NCBI GenBank assembly: GCA_902806375.1
Contig: CADCWK010000363.1
Location: forward strand, 1 to 19,045
Length of the DNA stretch: 19,045 nucleotides
Origin: an uncultured Thermomicrobiales bacterium
Lineage (GTDB): Bacteria; Chloroflexota; Chloroflexia; Thermomicrobiales; UBA6265
Direction of reading: 5' to 3'
Shown here: in pieces, positions 15,228-19,045 of the stretch
Layout: every line of letters begins with the position of its first letter
Numbering within the stretch: the stretch's first letter is position 1
The notes under the pieces: generated by a model
What the model saw: the letters and a program-made list of their open reading frames with translations, nothing else
The model's database searches: none
Told to the model about the DNA's origin: nothing
Made by a program: the position numbers and the translations under genes

Positions 15228-16337
15228 ATGAGCGCACCGGCCCACACGATCGACGAGATCACGCCGCCACCCTCGATGGCTGACGACTACGACGGTGAGT
15301 TCGCCGGCCTGGTCGCGGTCCGCGACGAGGTCGAGACGGCCACCATGGGCACGGACGCCCTGACGATGAGCGCCGCGGAGCTGCTGCCCATCTACTCCGA
15401 TCAGCAGTACAGCCCGCGCCGGCTCGTGGTCGTCCGCGTCGATGGGCGGATCGTCGGCCGAGGCTTTTTCGGCTGGGCACCCGAGGCGGGAGCGAAGTCG
15501 GCCAGGGTCTACGGAGAGATCCTGCCGGCGTTCCGGAACCACGGTCTCGGGACGGCCCTGGTGGATCACCTCGAGCGGATGGCCATCGACGCGGGATACG
15601 GCATCCTGCAGACGTACGTCACCCATATGACCGCGACCATCGGTGAGCGGGTCCCCTCCCCGACCGGCTTCGGATCGCTCCCGGCGGCCGACCCCGGCGT
15701 CCGCTTCCTGCTCCGGCGCGGGTACCGGCTGGAGCAGGTCAGCCGGATCAGCGCCGTCGACCTGCCGGTGGACCCGGGGACGCTGGCGGCCCTGCGGCAG
15801 GCGGCCGAGGACGCGGCCGGTCCCGATTACCGGATCGTCACGTGGCTGGGCCGCACCCCGGAGGAGTGGATCGACGACGTGGCGACCCTCCGCAACCGGA
15901 TGAGCGTCGATATGCCGCAGGGGGCCCTCGACGTGACCGAGGAGATCTGGGACGCGGCTCGCGTCCGATCCAGCGACGTTCGGGAGGAGGCCAGCGGCCG
16001 CCAGGTGCTGACCGTCGCCGCCGAGCACATCCCGACCGGGCGGCTGGCCGGGTTCAGCGTCCTGAGCCTACCCGCCGACGCGTCCCGGGCCGTCGCCCAG
16101 GGGGACACGCTGGTCCTGTCCGAGCACCGCGGCCACCGACTCGGGATGCTGATGAAGATCGCCAACCTGCAGGAACTGGCCCGAGTCAGCCCGGATTCGA
16201 GCATGGTCTTCACCGGCAACGCCGAGGAGAACCGGCACATGCTCAATGTCAATGAGGCTGTCGGCTTCCGGGCGATCGGCTACGAGGGCGGCTGGAAGAA
16301 GGTCGTCTCACCGGCCACGCCGCCGGGTGCGGGCTGA
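15228..16337 (+). CDS. Tandem GNAT-family N-acetyltransferase
   Basis: A 369-residue protein with two GNAT domains. The first has RLVVVRVDGRIVGRGFF (65-81), then GEILPAFRNHGLGTALVDHL (96-115), where R-N-H-G-L-G is the acetyl-CoA-binding loop. The second has LAGFSVLSL, then LVLSEHRGHRLGMLMKIANL (R-G-H-R-L-G loop) and a closing NAEENRHMLNVNEAVGFRAI with the GNAT Asn-rich end. Both loops are intact, unlike the GNAT-like gene at 7099-8229. Layout and length resemble actinobacterial double-GNAT acetyltransferases related to mycothiol synthase, but the substrate cannot be told. ATG 15228 has GGAGAG seven bases upstream. It is followed by a hairpin and the convergent SDR gene. Confidence 0.9.
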   Translation: MSAPAHTIDEITPPPSMADDYDGEFAGLVAVRDEVETATMGTDALTMSAAELLPIYSDQQYSPRRLVVVRVDGRIVGRGFFGWAPEAGAKSARVYGEILPAFRNHGLGTALVDHLERMAIDAGYGILQTYVTHMTATIGERVPSPTGFGSLPAADPGVRFLLRRGYRLEQVSRISAVDLPVDPGTLAALRQAAEDAAGPDYRIVTWLGRTPEEWIDDVATLRNRMSVDMPQGALDVTEEIWDAARVRSSDVREEASGRQVLTVAAEHIPTGRLAGFSVLSLPADASRAVAQGDTLVLSEHRGHRLGMLMKIANLQELARVSPDSSMVFTGNAEENRHMLNVNEAVGFRAIGYEGGWKKVVSPATPPGAG

Positions 16338-16370
16338 GCGCCAGAGGAGCGAGCGCATCCCGGAAAGCGA

Positions 16371-16404
16371 AACGGCCCGGCACGTCCCCACCGGGATGCC
16401 GGAC
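16371..16404 (-). terminator. Terminator hairpin of the SDR gene, in the convergent gap
   Basis: CGGCCCGGCA (16371-16380) pairs with TGCCGGACCG (16395-16404) with one C-A mismatch; a nested TCCC-CACC-GGGA extends the stem. On the minus strand it is followed by TTTCGCTTTC, a usable U-rich tract, so it best serves the SDR gene, though it lies between convergent genes and could stop both. Confidence 0.7.
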
Positions 16405-16471
16405 CGCCGTGTCAGGTGACGGGCTGGATCGGCTGTGTCCCGCCGCCCTTGCTGCTCAGACCGTCGACGGC

Positions 16472-17365
16472 CTAGAGGATCGGCTGGCCACCGGTGACCG
16501 CGATCCGCGCCCCGGAGACGTAACTGCCCTGGTCGGACGCCAGCAGCACGTAGACGGGAGCCAGCTCGACGGGCTGGCCCGGCCGGCCCATCGGCACCTG
16601 CTGCCCGAAGGTCTGCGCCTGCTCCTCCGGCATGGTCGCCGGGATGAGCGGTGTCCAGACCGGACCCGGTGCCACGCTGTTGACCCGGATGCCCTTCTCG
16701 GCCAGGAGCTGGGCGAGTCCGCCCGTGAAGTTGGCGATCGCGCCCTTGGTCGTCGCGTACGGGAGCAGCGTCGGCTTGGGCTGGTCGGAATTCACCGACG
16801 TGGTGTTGATGATCGACGCCCCTGGCTGCATGTGCGGCACCGCCGCCTTGCACAGGTGGAACATCGCCGAGATGTTCACCGCGAACGTCCGGTCCCACTC
16901 CTCGTCAGGGATCTCATCGAGTGACTCGCGATTCATCTGGAACGCCGCGTTATTGACCAGGATATCGATCCGGCCGAAGCTCTCGACCGCCTTCGCGATG
17001 ATCGCCCGGCAATGGGCGGGGTCAGCCAGATCACCACTCATCAGGACCGCCTGGCGACCGGCCTCCTCGACGACCCGGGCCGTCTCCTGCGCGTCACGGT
17101 CCTCGTCCAGGTAGGAGATGAGGACATCGGCACCCTCGCGGGCGAAGGCCAGCGCGACGGCCCGGCCGATCCCCGAGTCCGCGCCGGTGATGACGGCCTT
17201 CTTGCCGGTGAGCTTGCCGGAACCCTGGTAGGACTCATAGCCGTAGTCCGGCTTCGGGTTCATCTCCGACTCATGCCCGGGATAGGCGATCGTGTGCTGC
17301 TCCTTGAAGGGCGGCTTCGGGTACTTCTCTGCCGCCACCGTTCCCGTCCCGTTCTGCGTCGCCAT
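16472..17365 (-). CDS. SDR-family oxidoreductase, general-stress YhdF/YhxC type
   Basis: A 297-residue short-chain dehydrogenase/reductase. The N-terminal extension with PKPPFKEQH (16-24), MNPKPDYGYESYQGSGKL (35-52) is typical of the long stress-associated SDRs (YhdF, YhxC, YdaD-like; related to glucose/ribitol dehydrogenases). The cofactor motif TGADSGIG is at 60-67, NNAA at 138-141, and the catalytic Ser190, Tyr203 and Lys207 lie in NTTS and YATTK. It probably uses NAD(P)H in the cytoplasm; the substrate is unknown. The start is ATG 17365, with GGAGAGGG eight bases upstream; a much longer frame upstream lacks a ribosome site and runs through the AT-rich promoter region and topA terminator. 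It has its own terminator and appears monocistronic. Confidence 0.93.
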   Translation of the reverse strand: MATQNGTGTVAAEKYPKPPFKEQHTIAYPGHESEMNPKPDYGYESYQGSGKLTGKKAVITGADSGIGRAVALAFAREGADVLISYLDEDRDAQETARVVEEAGRQAVLMSGDLADPAHCRAIIAKAVESFGRIDILVNNAAFQMNRESLDEIPDEEWDRTFAVNISAMFHLCKAAVPHMQPGASIINTTSVNSDQPKPTLLPYATTKGAIANFTGGLAQLLAEKGIRVNSVAPGPVWTPLIPATMPEEQAQTFGQQVPMGRPGQPVELAPVYVLLASDQGSYVSGARIAVTGGQPIL

Positions 17366-17394
17366 GTCGTGACCCTCTCCGTCTTGGCTTGGCC

Positions 17395-17460
17395 AGTCAT
17401 TCACATCGGCAGTGCCAATAGATGAATCTGGTACATATATTGGATCACTCAATATCTCTG
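17395..17460 (-). promoter_or_regulatory. AT-rich promoter/operator region of the SDR gene
   Basis: A ~60-base AT-rich island in an otherwise GC-rich window, 30-95 bases upstream of the SDR start. It contains the dyad CCAATA (17415-17420) and TATTGG (17438-17443), 17 bases apart, and TTGAGT on the minus strand as a possible -35. No -10 at the right spacing is convincing, so promoter class is not assigned. Confidence 0.4.
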
Positions 17461-17525
17461 CCACGGACCGTGGACTCTGCCCCTGACGAGTGAGAGCCGG
17501 GAACGCCACTACCGGGACGTGGAAA

Positions 17526-17561
17526 CGACCGGCCAGTAGCGGGCGAGCTACTGGCCGGTCG
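17526..17561 (-). terminator. Intrinsic terminator of topA
   Basis: A perfect 15-bp stem, CGACCGGCCAGTAGC with GCTACTGGCCGGTCG, around a 6-base loop. It starts 29 bases past the topA stop and is followed on the minus strand by TTTCC. Confidence 0.8.
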
Positions 17562-17590
17562 CTGAAGACGCTAGCGGATCTCAAGCTGGA

Positions 17591-19045
17591 TCAGTCGGCC
17601 GGGACGGGCTCCGGGACGGCTGCCGGATGGAGCGTCACCATGTCGATGGTGCCAGTGAACTTGCAGTTGGGGCACTTGATCTGGCCATTGCGGCCAGCCT
17701 CGACCAGGTACGAGCCGCAGGTCGGGCAGTTGGCGGCGACCGGCTTGTTCCAGGCGACGAAGTCGCAGGTCGGGTAGCGCTCGCAGCCGTAGAACGTCCG
17801 GCCCTTCTTCGAGCGCCGCTCGACGACCTCGCCCTCCTTGCACTGCGGGCACTCCAGCCCGGTCCGGGTCAGCAGCGGCTTGGCGTTGCGGCACTCGGGG
17901 AAGCCGGAGCAGGCCAGGAACTTGCCGAAGCGCCCCAGCTTGATCACCATCGGCCGGCCGCAGAGATCGCAGACCTCATCGGTCGGCTCGTCGCGGAGCT
18001 GGACGCGCTCCATCGTCTGCTCGGCCTTCTGCAGGTCCTGGGTGAACGGCCCGTAGAACTCGTGCATGGTCGGGATCCACGCCCGCTCGCCGGTCGCGAT
18101 CTCGTCCAGGTCCTCTTCCAGCCGGGCGGTGAAGCCGACGTTGAAGATCCCACCGAAGTGCTCGACGAGCTGGTCGTTGACGATCAGCCCGAGCTCGGTC
18201 GGGATCAGCCGGCGCTCCTCGGTGGTGACGTAGTTGCGCGCCTTGAGCGTCTCGATCGTCGGGGCGTAGGTGCTGGGCCGACCGATGCCGAGCTCCTCCA
18301 GGCTCTTGACCAGCGTCGCCTCGGTGTAGCGGGGCGGCGGCTGGGTAAAGTGCTGGGCCGGGTCGAGCTTGCGGAGGTCGAGTTCCTCGCCCTCGTTCAG
18401 GACCGGCAGGGCGCCCTTGTCCAGCTCGTCGGTATCGCCGTCGTCCCGGCCCGCCTGGTAGACGGCCATGAAGCCGTTGAACTTCACGACCGAGCCCGTC
18501 GCCCGGAAGGTATAGGGCGCCTGCCCGGCCGCGACCGCCGCCGGAGCCCCGGCCGCGATGTCGACGCCGGTGTTGTCGAGCAGCGCCGGGCGCATCTGGC
18601 TGGCGATGAACCGCTGCCAGATCAGCTGGTAGAGGCGGAACTGCTGACTGGAGAGGTTGCCCTTGACGCTCTCGGGCGTGCGGCTCGGATAGGTCGGCCG
18701 GACGGCCTCGTGCGCCTCCTGGGCGCCCTTGCTCTTCTTGGTGTAGACAGGGGGCCGATCCGGGACGTACTCGGCGCCGAACCGGGCGGTGATCGTCTCA
18801 CGGGCGGCCTGCTGCGCCACCGAGGCGACGCTGGTCGAGTCGGTCCGCATGTAGGTGATCAGACCGACGGTCCCCTCGGCCCCGACGTCGACGCCCTCGT
18901 AGAGCTCCTGGGCGAGTTGCATCGTCCGGCGGGGCGCGTAGCCCAGCTTGCGGGACGACTCCTGCTGGAGCGTGCTGGTCGTGAACGGGGCCTGCGGCCG
19001 GCGCTGTGACTCGCGCCGGGTGACGGCCTGGACCCGGTAGGCGGC
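17591..19045 (-). CDS. topA: DNA topoisomerase I (5' end outside window)
   Basis: A type IA topoisomerase that relaxes negative supercoils. The visible 484 residues are the C-terminal part; the Toprim domain and start lie beyond base 19045. PFTTSTLQQESSRKLGY is followed by the active-site segment GLITYMRTDST, whose Tyr forms the covalent DNA link. LEELGIGRPSTYAPTI (the conserved G-R-P-S-T-Y stretch), NYVTTEERRLIPTELG and FTARLEEDLDEIA follow. Three C-terminal four-cysteine zinc fingers end the protein: CDLC...CSGFPEC, CPQC...CERYPTC and CPTC...CPNC. The tail after the last finger is short and Pro-rich. The terminator just downstream separates it from the SDR gene. No frame break is seen. Confidence 0.97.
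   Translation of the reverse strand, partial: AAYRVQAVTRRESQRRPQAPFTTSTLQQESSRKLGYAPRRTMQLAQELYEGVDVGAEGTVGLITYMRTDSTSVASVAQQAARETITARFGAEYVPDRPPVYTKKSKGAQEAHEAVRPTYPSRTPESVKGNLSSQQFRLYQLIWQRFIASQMRPALLDNTGVDIAAGAPAAVAAGQAPYTFRATGSVVKFNGFMAVYQAGRDDGDTDELDKGALPVLNEGEELDLRKLDPAQHFTQPPPRYTEATLVKSLEELGIGRPSTYAPTIETLKARNYVTTEERRLIPTELGLIVNDQLVEHFGGIFNVGFTARLEEDLDEIATGERAWIPTMHEFYGPFTQDLQKAEQTMERVQLRDEPTDEVCDLCGRPMVIKLGRFGKFLACSGFPECRNAKPLLTRTGLECPQCKEGEVVERRSKKGRTFYGCERYPTCDFVAWNKPVAANCPTCGSYLVEAGRNGQIKCPNCKFTGTIDMVTLHPAAVPEPVPAD

Noticed and set aside
1..19045. CRISPR array, tRNA/rRNA, insertion sequence, phage or toxin-antitoxin genes
   Set aside because: No regularly spaced repeats, cloverleaf-like segments, transposase motifs or terminal inverted repeats were seen on either strand. 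The Cas4-like cysteine set in the first gene belongs to a stand-alone nuclease without cas neighbours.

Overview
High-GC bacterial DNA with small intergenic gaps and mostly housekeeping genes. The mix (RecR, thymidylate kinase with a c-di-AMP receptor, an R3H-type AAA ATPase, an FtsK translocase, DNA topoisomerase I, duplicated GNAT-like proteins, small DUF2795-type proteins) suggests a chromosome of a Chloroflexota-like bacterium (Thermomicrobia or a relative). That placement is inferred from gene content and codon bias, not from a marker search. I see no rRNA, tRNA, CRISPR array, insertion sequence or phage genes.

Left block (1-9048, all minus strand). In transcription order: recR behind an extended -10 promoter, a GNAT-like protein, a large R3H/AAA ATPase, tmk overlapping a darA/pstA-type c-di-AMP receptor gene by ATGA, a two-helix membrane protein with double zinc ribbons, and a large Cas4-like Fe-S nuclease that runs off the left edge. 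The nuclease gene has no stop inside the window and fills bases 1-2668; the long open frames on the opposite strand there are its antisense shadows.

Middle (9049-14015). A plus-strand HTH_42/AlkZ-like protein with a Q-A-Q motif lies divergent from recR. It converges on an unrecognised acidic protein (minus). A gene-free stretch of about 340 bases follows, then a full FtsK/SpoIIIE translocase (minus).

Right block (14016-19045). Two adjacent small plus-strand genes encode paralogous DUF2795-like proteins and end at a strong terminator. After a structured intergenic region comes a tandem-GNAT acetyltransferase (plus). An SDR of the general-stress YhdF/YhxC type (minus) and topA (minus, 5' end outside the window) follow, each with its own terminator hairpin.

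Themes are genome maintenance (RecR, AlkZ-like, Fe-S nuclease, FtsK, TopA, Tmk) and nucleotide signalling or stress (c-di-AMP receptor, SDR, DUF2795 pair). I found no clearly new multi-gene defence or mobile system. The best candidates for a second look are the DUF2795 pair, the AlkZ-like protein beside recR, the Fe-S nuclease, and the tmk/c-di-AMP-receptor/zinc-ribbon group.
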